Positions 33,964-43,051 of a stretch of DNA of 64,000 bases are shown piece by piece. Source of the stretch: Streptomyces sp. NBC_01314 (GTDB lineage Bacteria > Actinomycetota > Actinomycetes > Streptomycetales > Streptomycetaceae). A program made the translations under genes and the position numbers. The notes under the pieces were generated by a model. It did no database searches and was not told where the DNA came from. It saw nothing but the letters and a program-made list of their open reading frames with translations. Every line of letters starts with the position of its first letter. Positions within the stretch are counted from its first letter, which is position 1. The DNA lies in the NCBI RefSeq assembly GCF_041435215.1, contig NZ_CP108394.1:682001-746000 (forward strand), read 5' to 3'.

Positions 33964-34017
33964 TCCGACCGCCGCGAGTCCAGAGCGCCTTCCGACCGCC
34001 GCGAGTCCGGAGCGCCG
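33964..34017. repeat. 27-base direct repeat, two copies
   Basis: TCCGACCGCCGCGAGTCC plus AGAGCGCCT, then the same 27 bases with two substitutions, back to back. The repeat is 64-117 bases upstream of the TTG start at 33900, in the promoter region of that gene. Confidence 0.75.
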
Positions 34018-34236
34018 TCGCTGCATGGAGCGACATCCAGCGCGAACGAGTACCGGAGATCGGCCACCCCGGCAGTGAGCGGCGGAAACGTCACGGCGAC
34101 GTTCGAGGCTTGCAGATGCCCGCCCCGCTGGACCTGGGCCAGCCGCCTTCGACCGGCCGGTCGACATCATCGGGGAGAAGCTTCGCGGGGGCCTGCGGCT
34201 TCGGCAACCAGGCGGACTCGTCAGGCAGGCGCGGAA

Positions 34237-34863
34237 TCAGGTGGCGGGGCGGGAGTGCACGCTGACGGCATAGCCGCAGCCTTGGTAGTAGGGATCGCCG
34301 CTCCAGGTCGCGTAGCGTTGCCGCAGGGTCAGTCCGGCCTGGGCGCACCAGTGGTCGAACTCCGTGAGGGTCAAAGGCGGTTCGGACAGCGGCAGGTGTG
34401 CCGCGTCCAGTCCCATACCCGTGACCAGCAGCCCGCCGGGACGCAGCACGGCGGCCAGTTGCCGGACGACGGCTGCTTCGGTGCCGGGGGCCAGCAGAGG
34501 GATGACGTTTCCGGCGGCGAGTGCCAGGTCGAAGCCCGGGTTCAGGCCGAGCGTGTCCAGGCGGGCCAGGTCGCCGAGAAGCCACTCCTGTGTGGGGGCG
34601 TTGCGGCGGGCGACGGCGAGCATCGAGGGGTCGACGTCCACGCCGGTGCACTGGTGGCCCAGTTCGGCGAGCCGGATCGCGATCCGACCGGTGCCGCAGC
34701 CGGCGTCGAGTAGCCGGGCGGCGGGCTCCAGCAGCGCGGCGCAGAAGGCCGCCTCGCCGTGGATGTCGTGACCGGATGCGGCGAGCCGCGCGAAACGCCG
34801 GGCGTATTCCTCTCCGCCTTGTCCGCCGGTCAGTTCCGCCCAACGGTCGCGTTGCCCGGTCAT
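34237..34863 (-). CDS. class I SAM-dependent methyltransferase
   Basis: 208 residues, ATG 34863. Motif I LLDAGCGTGRIAIRLAELGH, acidic CTGVDVDPSMLAVAR, motif II/III DLALAAGNVIPLL and post-motif LRPGGLLVTGMG define the SAM-binding fold (Methyltransf_25/11). The acceptor is unknown. The neighbouring genes give no pathway clue. Confidence 0.9.
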   Translation of the reverse strand: MTGQRDRWAELTGGQGGEEYARRFARLAASGHDIHGEAAFCAALLEPAARLLDAGCGTGRIAIRLAELGHQCTGVDVDPSMLAVARRNAPTQEWLLGDLARLDTLGLNPGFDLALAAGNVIPLLAPGTEAAVVRQLAAVLRPGGLLVTGMGLDAAHLPLSEPPLTLTEFDHWCAQAGLTLRQRYATWSGDPYYQGCGYAVSVHSRPAT

Positions 34864-35093
34864 ATGCGACGTGCCTTCCGGTCAGTCTCGCCCAGCAGGG
34901 GCGAGGGCGGTGCCATCGCATTTTACGCTCGTCCGAACAGGCCCGCGCACTCGCCGCCCCCGCGCCGACGAGCGTGGGCATCGGAATGCGCGGGCGCCAG
35001 TCCGTGTCACGGCCCGCTCGGCCTTCCATGAGGCTCCGGTCCTAGGTCGCAGGGCGGTAGGCAAGATGCGCGGGGCACCACAGGATTGGCGAT

Positions 35094-35540
35094 GTGACAG
35101 CTCGTAGCTTCGATGTGGACAGGTTCCTGCGGCAGCCGCTCACCGCTCGCATTGCCACCAATGGGCCAACGGTGCGCCCGGTCTGGTTTCTGTGGGAGGA
35201 CGGCGCATTCTGGGTACTGACGGGCCCGTGGGCCCGCCTGTTCGACCGCGTGAAGAACGACCCGAACGTCGCGCTCGTGGTCGACGAGTGCGATCTCGTG
35301 ACGGGACGTGTGCAACAGGTCATCGCCCGGGGGAAGGCCGAGCTCGTACCGTTCGACGTGCCGAGAGGCCGACGTAAGCTCACCCGCTATCTGGGAGCGG
35401 ACGAGGCTCTGTGGGATGCGCGGTTCGTGGGCTATCTGTACGACGACCCGAGCGATCGGGGCACGAGGTGGCTGCGTCTGACGCCCACCTCGCTCACGGT
35501 CCAGGACCTCAGCTACTCCCCCGCTCCATCCCTGGATTGA
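35094..35540 (+). CDS. pyridoxamine 5'-phosphate oxidase-like flavin/F420 protein
   Basis: 148 residues, GTG start. The split-barrel fold is shown by RIATNGPTVRPVWFLWEDG, FDRVKNDPNVALVVDECD and VIARGKAELVPFD, with a C-terminal WLRLTPTSLTVQDLSY. This pattern is usual for F420-dependent or FMN-binding PPOX-family proteins of actinobacteria. Reaction unknown. Confidence 0.88.
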   Translation: MTARSFDVDRFLRQPLTARIATNGPTVRPVWFLWEDGAFWVLTGPWARLFDRVKNDPNVALVVDECDLVTGRVQQVIARGKAELVPFDVPRGRRKLTRYLGADEALWDARFVGYLYDDPSDRGTRWLRLTPTSLTVQDLSYSPAPSLD

Positions 35541-35647
35541 CGGTCGGGCGAAGGGCGCCGACGGCAGTGTTCTCGGCCTCGCGGCACGGGCGGGAGGCCG
35601 GACCGGACCCCGGGTGATCTGCGTCGTGCCGCGGCGAGGATACTGGT

Positions 35648-36835
35648 ATGCGCACGTGTGCCCCCTGCCTCCCCGATGGACTCATGCCGACTTCCCCCTC
35701 AGCCCGTCCCACGACTCCTCCCACGGTGTGGCCGGCTCGCGGCCGCCACGTCGGACCCGACGCGGAAGACGTACTCCGTCGCACCCTGCGGCAGCTCAAG
35801 GAAAGCCAGGTCATCGACGACTTCCTGGAGTTGCCCGACGCCGGGGGCGACTCACCGGAGCGGGTCTTCGAGGCCCGTTGGCGGGTTCCCGACGAGGTGA
35901 CCGTACGCGCCCGGCTGAGCCTCGCGCCCGACCTGGGCGCCGGACGGGAGTGGACCCTGCTCGCGGAGGCGGAACAGCCGTGGGACCCGGCATGGCCGTC
36001 CCCCGTCACCCGGTTCTGGCCGGAGTACGGCGACTGGGACCACGACGCCGCCACAGGCGTGTCACTGAGCAGGATCAACACCCTGCCCGATGACGACAAG
36101 GACATACGGCGCCTGCTCAGGGGCTCCGGGCACGGCGGCTGGTGTGTCCACGTCGTCGTCCACGAGGCGATGACGACGGACGAGCGCGGTCGGCTGCCCC
36201 TGACACGATGGCTGCCGCCGGGCCTGCGTCACCGCGTCGTGGAACACCGGGCCGCGCCTCATCAGCTGCGGGTCGTGAACTGGGCGCTGCGGGAGTTCGA
36301 CGTGGAGGTGCCGCGTGGCGGTGCTGCGGTGCTGCCCGGCGCCCCGGCCCCGTCCGGCTACGACGCCGAGGACTTCACCGTACGCACGGTGTTCCTGGAC
36401 GGTTCGGAGCCGGCCGACCTCGTCGCGGCGGTGACGCGGTTCGCCGCCCTGGCACGGCCGCTGCCGGACGGTGCCGACGAAGCCCTGACCTCGCTGCGCA
36501 AGGACTGGCACCTCCTGACTGTCGAGGAGGACCTCGCCCGGGAACGGCAGCGGGTGGCCGTGTACGCCGAGGCCCTGAAGGCCATGACGGAGTCCCGGGA
36601 TCTGTACCGGGAGGCGACCGAGCGCGCCCACGAGGCCCTCGCCGCCTACCGCGAGGCCGCCGAGGCCGCTCCCGCCGCGCAGCAGCCGTCCGGGGCGCCG
36701 ACGACGTCCGCGTTCCAGCAGCTGACACGCACGCTGGAGCGCCTCAAGGACAGCGCCAAGACCCTGCGCCCCGCCGCCGCGAAGGCCCAGGGCGAGAAGG
36801 ACACGGAAACCGGGCCGAGTAGCTCTGAGCACTAG
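35648..36835 (+). CDS. hypothetical protein with C-terminal coiled coil, 395 residues
   Basis: ATG 35648 with GCGAGGA upstream. The N-terminal ~30 residues are Pro/Thr-rich. The body (RTLRQLKESQVIDDFLELPD, EARWRVPDEVTVRARLSLA, SRINTLPDDDKDIRRLLRG) looks folded and acidic but matches no family I know. Residues ~290-350 are a charged coiled coil (EEDLARERQRVAVYAEALKA, RDLYREATERAHEALAAYRE). The C-terminus is Lys/Ala-rich and probably flexible. It may be a scaffold or a phage-/tellurium-like structural protein, but that is speculation. Confidence 0.75.
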   Translation: MRTCAPCLPDGLMPTSPSARPTTPPTVWPARGRHVGPDAEDVLRRTLRQLKESQVIDDFLELPDAGGDSPERVFEARWRVPDEVTVRARLSLAPDLGAGREWTLLAEAEQPWDPAWPSPVTRFWPEYGDWDHDAATGVSLSRINTLPDDDKDIRRLLRGSGHGGWCVHVVVHEAMTTDERGRLPLTRWLPPGLRHRVVEHRAAPHQLRVVNWALREFDVEVPRGGAAVLPGAPAPSGYDAEDFTVRTVFLDGSEPADLVAAVTRFAALARPLPDGADEALTSLRKDWHLLTVEEDLARERQRVAVYAEALKAMTESRDLYREATERAHEALAAYREAAEAAPAAQQPSGAPTTSAFQQLTRTLERLKDSAKTLRPAAAKAQGEKDTETGPSSSEH

Positions 36836-36918
36836 CGTGCCTGTGCCGGGGACCGCTGGGAGTCGATCCCGACCATACGCAGAGTCGTGTGCCCGGATCG
36901 GCTAGGAGGCCTCAGACC

Positions 36919-37797
36919 TCAGACCGAGGGTGCGTGCCAGGCTCCGAGCACGGCCTCCAGTTGACCCAGCGGATCCTCGCCCACGAAGCGCAGGACGACC
37001 GTGTCCGCGCCGGCCGCCGCGAGTTCGCGGATGCCGTCGGCGGCTCGGGTGGCGTCGCCGGACACGGTGAAGACCTCTTCCTGGGGGCGGCCCAGCCAGG
37101 CGCCGTGCCCCTCGGTGTGGGGGTGGAGGGTGCGGGCCACCTCTTCGGGGTCGTCGCCGACGCACGCGAAGGCGAAGACGGTCAGGGTGTGGTCGCCGGT
37201 GGCGCCCTTGGCGGTCAGCTCGCGGATGTGTTCCAGATCGCGCGGACCGTGGCCCTCGGCGACCAGCGTGCCGTCGGCGACCCGGCCGGACAGTTCGAGG
37301 GAGCGGGGACGCACCACGCCCGCGACGACCGGCGGGACCTCGGCCGGAGGATGCACCAACTTGACTCCGTCCAGCTGTACTTCGCGCCCCGTCACGGTGA
37401 CTCTCTCACCGCGCAGCAGCGCGCGCACGGAAGTGATCGTCTCCTCCAGCAGGGCCAGCGGGGAGCGGGGTGCGACGCCGACCTGGGCCATCCACTCCCG
37501 CACGCCGTGCCCGATGCCGGCCACCAGCCGGCCGGGGAACACCCGGGCCAGCGTGGCCAGTTCCATCGCCAGCAACGCGGGGCTGCGTAGTGGGGCCGGG
37601 GCGATGCCGATGCCCACCCGCAGGCGGTGTGTCGCGCCCAGGGCCACGGCCGCCGCAGACACGCCGCCGTTCCAGCCGAGGTCCTCCACCACCCACAGGT
37701 CGTTCACGCCGAGCGCCTCGGCCCGTCGCGCGAAGTCGGGCAGCCCTTCCGGGTCCCAGTCGCGGTCGTGCATCACACCGATCCGTACGTTTGTCAT
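36919..37797 (-). CDS. LLM-class flavin/F420-dependent oxidoreductase
   Basis: 292 residues forming a luciferase-like TIM barrel: VRIGVMHDRDW, AEALGVNDLWVVEDLGWNG, LRVGIGIAPAPLRSPALLAM and GRLVAGIGHGVREWMAQVGV are typical strand/loop motifs. Many such proteins in actinomycetes use F420. The substrate is unknown. Confidence 0.9.
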   Translation of the reverse strand: MTNVRIGVMHDRDWDPEGLPDFARRAEALGVNDLWVVEDLGWNGGVSAAAVALGATHRLRVGIGIAPAPLRSPALLAMELATLARVFPGRLVAGIGHGVREWMAQVGVAPRSPLALLEETITSVRALLRGERVTVTGREVQLDGVKLVHPPAEVPPVVAGVVRPRSLELSGRVADGTLVAEGHGPRDLEHIRELTAKGATGDHTLTVFAFACVGDDPEEVARTLHPHTEGHGAWLGRPQEEVFTVSGDATRAADGIRELAAAGADTVVLRFVGEDPLGQLEAVLGAWHAPSV

Positions 37798-38271
37798 GCG
37801 GGGGAACCTACGCGGCGGACAACGAGCGGATCAACGACATATTCGGCCTGGCGTACGCCGACCAGGTGCCCGACGATGACGCGAACCTCGGGCACACGTT
37901 CAGCGGCAGCGGCCAAAAACGAACGGGCCCCGGGATGCGAGCGTTGTCGAGACGGGACCTCACCATGATGGATGCCGCATGCCGTGCATCGTCACCGCTC
38001 TTCGCCTCTCCCCCCACGGGCCTGGGGCCCCGCCGACGACGCAAAGCTCGTCACCGCCGCCCAACTACGCGACGTCAGCGAATGGTTGACGCAAACGGGG
38101 GCACTGGCGGCCGGGCGACCTGGAGATCCTGATCGGCCCGGGCGACGGCCGATGGACGCTGCTACGACGTCACCTGCCTCAGCTATTTCCCCGACTTCCC
38201 CTACTCCCCACCGTCGATCCGGCCACCCCAACCGCCCCGGTCGGCGTCCTTCCGCGGCCCTCAACGAGTGT

Positions 38272-38286
38272 GACGTGCATCACGTC
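38272..38286. promoter_or_regulatory. inverted repeat just upstream of the ECF41 promoter
   Basis: GACGTG-CAT-CACGTC is a perfect 6-3-6 inverted repeat whose right end is 6 bases from the -35 element, so a bound protein would touch the promoter. Confidence 0.5.
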
Positions 38287-38292
38287 GGATCG

Positions 38293-38319
38293 TGTCACGT
38301 CTCGGCGGTCCGCGGTGTC
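38293..38319 (+). promoter_or_regulatory. ECF41-type promoter
   Basis: TGTCACG (38293-38299), 16 bases, then TGTC (38316-38319). The known ECF41 consensus is TGTCACA-n16-CGTC, so this matches except for one base in each element. The ATG starts only 9 bases after the -10, implying a leaderless or nearly leaderless transcript. It drives the oxidoreductase-sigma operon, consistent with ECF41 autoregulation. Confidence 0.7.
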
Positions 38320-38327
38320 CTGAGGGC

Positions 38328-39548
38328 ATGACTGAACACAGCAACGACCCCAGCAAGGTCGTGGTCATCGGCGGTGGTTACGCCGGAACCCTCGCGGCCA
38401 ACCGTCTGCGGATGCGCGCCGACGTCGACATCACTTTGATCAATCCCCGACCGAAATTCGTCGAACGCATCCGGCTGCACCAGTTCGTGGCCCGTACCGG
38501 CGACGCCACGATCGACTACGGCACGCTGCTCGGACAGGGCATCGAGCTGCTCGTCGACAGCGCCACGCGCATCGACTCCGCCGCCCGCACCGTGCAGCTG
38601 GCGTCGGGCCGCACCCTGGACTACGACTACGTCATCTACGCGGTCGGCAGCACCGCGGCGACACTGTCATCGGTACCCGGTGCGGTCGAATTCGCCCTCC
38701 CCCTCGCTGAATTCGAGTCCGCTCAGCGGCTGCGCGCCAGGCTGGAGGAGTTGCCCCTCGATGCTCCGGTCACCGTGGTAGGCGGCGGGTTGACCGGCAT
38801 CGAGACGGCCGCCGAACTGGCCGAGCAGGGACGCATGGTCACACTGGTGTGTGGCCGGACCCTGGCACCCTCCCTCAGCGCGCCGGCGCGCCGATACGTC
38901 GCCAAGTGGCTGACCCGGCACGGCGTCACCGTGCTGGAGGCAGACGTGGTGAGCGAGGTCCGGCCGGATGCGGTCGCCCTAGCCAACGGTCCTGGCGAAG
39001 GTTCTGCCGAGGGCGCGGTGCGTCGGAGCGCACTGACCATCTGGGCGGCAGGTTTCGGCGTGGCGGAACTGGCCGCGGCGAGCGGGCTGCGCACCGACAC
39101 GCTCGGCCGGCTACTCACCGACGAGACGCTGACCAGCGTCGACAACGACCGTATCGTCGCGGCCGGCGACGCCGCAGCACCGTCGGGCCGGCCGCTGCGG
39201 ATGAGCGGCTTCGCCGCCGGGCCGCTCGGCGCACGGGCGGCCGACACAGTGCTGAGCCGCATCGCGGGGACCGAACCGGCGGTGATCGACCTGGCCTTCA
39301 CGGGGGCGTGCGTCAGCCTCGGCCGAGGCGCCGCCGTCCGACAGCTCGCCCGCAAGGACGACACCGCGGTGAACGTCTACGTCAGCGGCCGCCTGGGCGC
39401 GGCGATCAAGGAGGTGACCTGCAGGTTCGTGGTGTCGAAGAGGATCCGCCGCGAGGCCCGCAAACCGGGTTCCATGGGCTGGCCCAAGGGCGGCCCGCGC
39501 CCCGAGCAACCGTCGACCTCCGCTTCACAGGAGGTCACCTCCCCGTGA
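38328..39548 (+). CDS. FAD-dependent NAD(P)H oxidoreductase, ECF41 partner
   Basis: 406 residues from ATG 38328. Two dinucleotide-binding motifs are present: KVVVIGGGYAGTLAANRLR at the N-terminus and VTVVGGGLTGIETAAELAEQ at ~145-165; DRIVAAGDAAAP is the FAD GD motif. The family is NDH-2-like/carboxymuconolactone-adjacent oxidoreductases commonly encoded next to ECF41 sigma factors. It probably reports or makes the redox signal for the sigma factor. GTGA overlap with the sigma gene shows coupled translation. Confidence 0.9.
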   Translation: MTEHSNDPSKVVVIGGGYAGTLAANRLRMRADVDITLINPRPKFVERIRLHQFVARTGDATIDYGTLLGQGIELLVDSATRIDSAARTVQLASGRTLDYDYVIYAVGSTAATLSSVPGAVEFALPLAEFESAQRLRARLEELPLDAPVTVVGGGLTGIETAAELAEQGRMVTLVCGRTLAPSLSAPARRYVAKWLTRHGVTVLEADVVSEVRPDAVALANGPGEGSAEGAVRRSALTIWAAGFGVAELAAASGLRTDTLGRLLTDETLTSVDNDRIVAAGDAAAPSGRPLRMSGFAAGPLGARAADTVLSRIAGTEPAVIDLAFTGACVSLGRGAAVRQLARKDDTAVNVYVSGRLGAAIKEVTCRFVVSKRIRREARKPGSMGWPKGGPRPEQPSTSASQEVTSP

Positions 39549-40438
39549 GCACCGAAGAGCACGCCGAACGGTTCACCCTGTTACGGCCGCTGCTGTTCAC
39601 GATCGTCTACGAGATACTCGGCTCGGCAACCGAGGCCGACGACGTGCTGCAGGACGGCTACCTACGGTGGGCCGACGTCGACCTCGCGGCGGTGCGGGAC
39701 ACCAAGTCATACCTGGCACAGTTGGTGACCCGTCAGGCGCTCAACGCGCTGCGGGCGAGTGCGCGCCGTCGCGAGGACTACATCGGCCCGTGGCTGCCCG
39801 AACCGCTGCTGCTCGACGAGAGAGACGCGTCGGCCGATGTGGTGCTCGCCGAGTCGGTGTCGATGGCGATGCTCGTGCTGCTCGAAACACTCACCCCCGA
39901 TGAGCGTGCGGTGTTCGTGCTGCGCGAGGTGTTCGGCTTCGACCACGGCGAGATCGCCGGGGCGGTGGGCAAGTCCGTGGTGACGGTGCGCCAGGTGGCG
40001 CACCGCGCCCGCGAGCACGTGCGAGCGCGGCGTAAGCGCTTCGAGCCGTTCGACGCGGCGAAGACCGCGCGGATCACCGAGCGGTTCATATCCGCGGCGG
40101 CAACCGGTGACCTGCACGGGCTGCTCTCGATGCTCGCACCGGACGCCACCTGGACCGCGGACAGCGGCGGCAAGACCACCGCGGCGCGGCGTCCGGTGGT
40201 GGGGGCGGAGAAGGTGGCCGCGGTCCTCATGAGCATCTTCCGCAGGGGACAGCCGGCGGACCTGCGGATCGAGGTGACCAACTGCAACAACACGCCCGCG
40301 GTGGTGGTCCACAGCGGCGACCATCCCGTAGGCGTCTTCCTGGTCGAGATCATCGACGGGATGATCACCAGCATCTACGCCGTCCGCAACCCGGACAAGC
40401 TCGTCGCGGTGGCGGTTCCGCGTCGGATCAGCCGGTGA
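39545..40438 (+). CDS. ECF41 (SigJ-like) RNA polymerase sigma factor
   Basis: 297 residues, GTG start overlapping the upstream TGA. Sigma region 2 is LRPLLFTIVYEILGSATEAD then DVLQDGYLRW; region 4 is LTPDERAVFVLREVFGFDHG then EIAGAVGKSVVTVRQVAHRA. A C-terminal SnoaL-like domain carries the ECF41 signatures DSGGK (for DGGGK) and NPDKL. In ECF41 this domain replaces a separate anti-sigma factor and both activates and inhibits the sigma core. The YIGPWLPEPLL linker is also diagnostic. Confidence 0.95.
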   Translation: MSTEEHAERFTLLRPLLFTIVYEILGSATEADDVLQDGYLRWADVDLAAVRDTKSYLAQLVTRQALNALRASARRREDYIGPWLPEPLLLDERDASADVVLAESVSMAMLVLLETLTPDERAVFVLREVFGFDHGEIAGAVGKSVVTVRQVAHRAREHVRARRKRFEPFDAAKTARITERFISAAATGDLHGLLSMLAPDATWTADSGGKTTAARRPVVGAEKVAAVLMSIFRRGQPADLRIEVTNCNNTPAVVVHSGDHPVGVFLVEIIDGMITSIYAVRNPDKLVAVAVPRRISR

Positions 40439-40450
40439 GGAGATGAGGAC

Positions 40451-40503
40451 GTACGGAATCGTCGGAACGTACGGCGGAATCATTGGAACGTACGGAATCG
40501 TCG
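40451..40503. repeat. three tandem copies of a GTACGGAATC unit
   Basis: GTACGGAATCGTCGGAAC, GTACGGCGGAATCATTGGAAC and GTACGGAATCGTCG follow one another in the 146-base space between convergent genes. Each carries CGTACG, a palindrome, so several small hairpins are possible. Confidence 0.7.
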
Positions 40504-40584
40504 TCGACAGGTTTCCGTCGGCTCCGTCACGGACGCCGCCTCTCACTCCTCAACTGGTTCCGATCTTGACCGAAGGGGCGAAGC

Positions 40585-41424
40585 TCATGTCGGCTGGGTC
40601 AGGCGGTTGAGGCGATCGCGGTGGGCGGGGGTCAGGTGGAGGTGTTCCGCGGCGAAGTTCTCCTCCAGGTGATCGATCCGGGCGGTGCCCGGGATGGGGA
40701 GGATGACCGGTGAGTGGCCGAGGAGCCAGGCGAGCGCTACTTGCGTGGGGGTGGCGTCGACCTCGACCGCCACGGCGGCGACCTCTGCCCTCTCCCCCGA
40801 GTCCCCCCAGGCGACGGGGCGCCACGGCAGGAAGGCGATCCCTGCCGCTTCGCAGGCCATGAGGACAGGCTCGTGCTCGCGGTCGAGCAGGTTGTAGCGG
40901 TTCTGCACACTTGCGATGTCGACGACTTCCCGTGCCTCCGCGAGCTCTTCGACGGTGACCTCGGACAGCCCGACGTGGCCGATCTTGCCCTCGGTCCGCA
41001 GGTCCCGCAGCGTGCCGAGCTGGTCGGCGAGCGGCGTCTGCGGATCGATACGGTGCAGCTGAAGCAGTTCGATCCGCTCGACGCGCAGTCGGCGCAGAGC
41101 CTGATCGACCTGCTCCCGCAGTACAGCCGGCCGTCCGTCGAGCTTCCACTCGTCTGCCGGGCCCGATCGGGCAATGCCGACCTTGGTGGTGAGCAACAGC
41201 CCATCGGGGTAGGGGTGCAGTGCCTCGGCCAGGAGTTCCTCGTTGGCTCCCCAGCCGTAGAGATACGCGGTGTCGATCAGAGTCACGCCCAGCTCGACGG
41301 CCCGCCGGGCGACCGTGAGAGACGTCTCGCGGGCAGGGCCCGGCTCCGTCGGCAGGTGCATGCCCCCGAACCCGAGACGCCGTACTTCCAGTTCCCCACC
41401 GATACGAAACACACTCGATGTCAC
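40585..41424 (-). CDS. aldo/keto reductase
   Basis: 279 residues; the AKR catalytic tetrad is visible: Asp and Tyr in LIDTAYLYGWG, Lys in LLLTTKVGIA, His in LLQLHRIDPQTP. The cofactor region PIPGTARIDHLEENFAA is typical of NADPH binding. Substrate unknown. ATG 41424. Single gene converging on the sigma operon. Confidence 0.92.
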   Translation of the reverse strand: MTSSVFRIGGELEVRRLGFGGMHLPTEPGPARETSLTVARRAVELGVTLIDTAYLYGWGANEELLAEALHPYPDGLLLTTKVGIARSGPADEWKLDGRPAVLREQVDQALRRLRVERIELLQLHRIDPQTPLADQLGTLRDLRTEGKIGHVGLSEVTVEELAEAREVVDIASVQNRYNLLDREHEPVLMACEAAGIAFLPWRPVAWGDSGERAEVAAVAVEVDATPTQVALAWLLGHSPVILPIPGTARIDHLEENFAAEHLHLTPAHRDRLNRLTQPT

Positions 41425-41634
41425 GTGCTGTCTTCTCCCCCTCGGTCAAAGGGGCAAGGCTAACAGCGCAGTTGGCCGCGGCGCCGGTCGCCGTCGAAGA
41501 TCGGCCGGCCTACCTGATCGAAGCGGCCGGACCCGGGATGCGCGTACGAGGCCGGCGTGGAGCGTCACCGCGGAAACCGTCTCGACCGTCCGCGCCGACG
41601 TCCCGAGTGTCCGTGCGGCGCCCCCTGCGGGGCG

Positions 41635-41967
41635 TCAGCCGCCGGCCAGGTAGACCTTTCGCAGGGGTGAGCGGACCTCCCACTCGGTTCGCTCACCCGC
41701 GTGCAGGCGGACGACGGCGCCGGGGGTCAGCTCGATGCTTTCGCCGGTCTCGAAGCGCAGGGTCGCGTCTCCCTCCAGCACGACGAAGACCTCGTCGGCC
41801 TCGACATCGCGGACCGTGCCGGCCGTCAGCGTCCACAGTCCGAGTTCCGTGCCGCCGAACTCACCGAGAGTCTTCGCCGCCGCCACTGGGCTTCCGGCGA
41901 GAACGTCGTGCTCGTCCAGTGGCAGCGGGGCGAGCACGACCTCGTGTGCGTTGACGCAACGGTCCAT
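41635..41967 (-). CDS. cupin-domain protein
   Basis: 110 residues from ATG 41967; GGAG six bases upstream decides this start (the frame runs on to 42492 in unrelated sequence). The fold shows in GLWTLTAGTVRDVEADEVFV, VLEGDATLRFETGESIELTP and GAVVRLHAGERTEWEV, matching cupin motifs 1 and 2 of the DUF861/(S)-ureidoglycine aminohydrolase-like group, with few metal-ligand histidines. Function unknown. Confidence 0.85.
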   Translation of the reverse strand: MDRCVNAHEVVLAPLPLDEHDVLAGSPVAAAKTLGEFGGTELGLWTLTAGTVRDVEADEVFVVLEGDATLRFETGESIELTPGAVVRLHAGERTEWEVRSPLRKVYLAGG

Positions 41968-42448
41968 CACGACTCCATCCCTTGGGTTCCACATCTGTCG
42001 GCCACATTCGATCACGAGGTCCGCAACCAGGACCCAGGCGCAGAGCAGCACTTGTTCGTCTCGGGCGATACGAGGGGGTCGACGAGGCATACGGAGCGGC
42101 CATGCACTGTGGCCGCGCATGTGCCTGCCGCACGCCGCGGCTCGGCAACTGGCGGACGGCGGGAAGACGGTCCGTGTTCGGTGGTCGAGGACGACGGATG
42201 GCTGCAGTTCGTCCGGGACGGCGTACGAGCCGCCGTGGACGCCGGCCTGATCCGCGAGTCGGACGACATCGACTTCGTGGCCCAGAGGGCTTGCGTCGGC
42301 GCCGTCGCGCCGACCTGGCCGGCGGGCTCCCCGACTGCCCGGAGATCTCCCACTGACCGCCGGCCGCGCCGATAGCCTGGGCTCGCACCATGGCTTGGGG
42401 GCACCCCGGGCCTGTGCCCAAGCCGTTCGACGAAGGGAGCGTCCCGCT
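41968..42448. other. gap with a probable regulator remnant
   Basis: 481 bases between divergent genes. It contains the TetR-like debris described at 42180-42355. The last 60 bases should hold the acetyltransferase promoter; GAAGGGAG before its TTG is the only clear signal. Confidence 0.45.
42180..42355 (+). pseudogene. possible TetR-family regulator C-terminal remnant
   Basis: The plus strand reads GWLQFVRDGVRAAVDAGLIR then ESDDIDFVAQRACVGAV, resembling the last helices of TetR ligand-binding domains. Continuation into DLAGGLPDCPEISH-stop needs a frame change, and no helix-turn-helix is found upstream. Tentative. Confidence 0.35.
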
Positions 42449-43051
42449 TTGACGGATACGCACAAGGAAGAAGTCCTGGCCCGCATAGCCAAGGGGCTCG
42501 TCTACACCGAGTCGGAAGCGGCCTTTCAGGCCCCTCGGCGCCGCACAGAGCAGATCTTCGAGTACAACCACACACCACCGGGCGAAACGGACAAGCGTCG
42601 CTCGCTCCTCGTGTCGATCTTCGGCTCGGTCGGTGAACGCACGGTGCTGCTGCCGCCGTTCCACGCCGGCTTCGGCAGCAACGTGCACATCGGCGACGAC
42701 TTCTTCGGGAACGTGAACCTGACGTTCGTCGACGACGTGGACATCCGCATAGGCAACGATGTCATGATCGCTCCCAGCGTGACACTGACCACGACGGGTC
42801 ACCCGGTGCATCCCTCCCGACGCGCTGACTTCGGGCGTTTCTCCGAACCGATCGTCATCGAGGACAAGGTGTGGATCGGCAGCAACGCGGTGGTGCTGCC
42901 CGGCGTCCGGATCGGCTACGGGTCGGTCATCGGCGCCGGCAGCGTCGTCAGCCACAGCATTCCCCCGATGACCGTCGCGCTCGGAACACCCTGCCGCGTG
43001 GTCCGGCCCATCACGGACGAAGACCTCACCACACGTACCGCCGGGCATTAG
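42449..43051 (+). CDS. maltose/galactoside O-acetyltransferase-like (LbH fold)
   Basis: 200 residues from TTG 42449, chosen because GAAGGGAG lies 9 bases upstream and the downstream sequence matches the family start (KEEVLARIAKGLVYTESEAA). A left-handed beta-helix of hexapeptide repeats follows: NVHIGDDFFGNVNLTFVDDV, IGNDVMIAPSVTLTTTGHPV, IEDKVWIGSNAVVLPGVRIG and GSVIGAGSVVSHSIP. The His of TTTGHPVH is the expected catalytic base. It acetylates sugars from acetyl-CoA. Confidence 0.9.
   Translation: MTDTHKEEVLARIAKGLVYTESEAAFQAPRRRTEQIFEYNHTPPGETDKRRSLLVSIFGSVGERTVLLPPFHAGFGSNVHIGDDFFGNVNLTFVDDVDIRIGNDVMIAPSVTLTTTGHPVHPSRRADFGRFSEPIVIEDKVWIGSNAVVLPGVRIGYGSVIGAGSVVSHSIPPMTVALGTPCRVVRPITDEDLTTRTAGH

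Larger units (their letters stand above)
37798..38327. other. intergenic gap with ECF41 promoter at its end
   Basis: 530 bases. Early on, plus-strand NERINDIFGLAYADQVPDDD and later WRPGDLEILIGPGDGRW look like scraps of genes but are in separate frames and unassignable. The last 60 bases carry the palindrome and promoter listed below. Confidence 0.5.
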
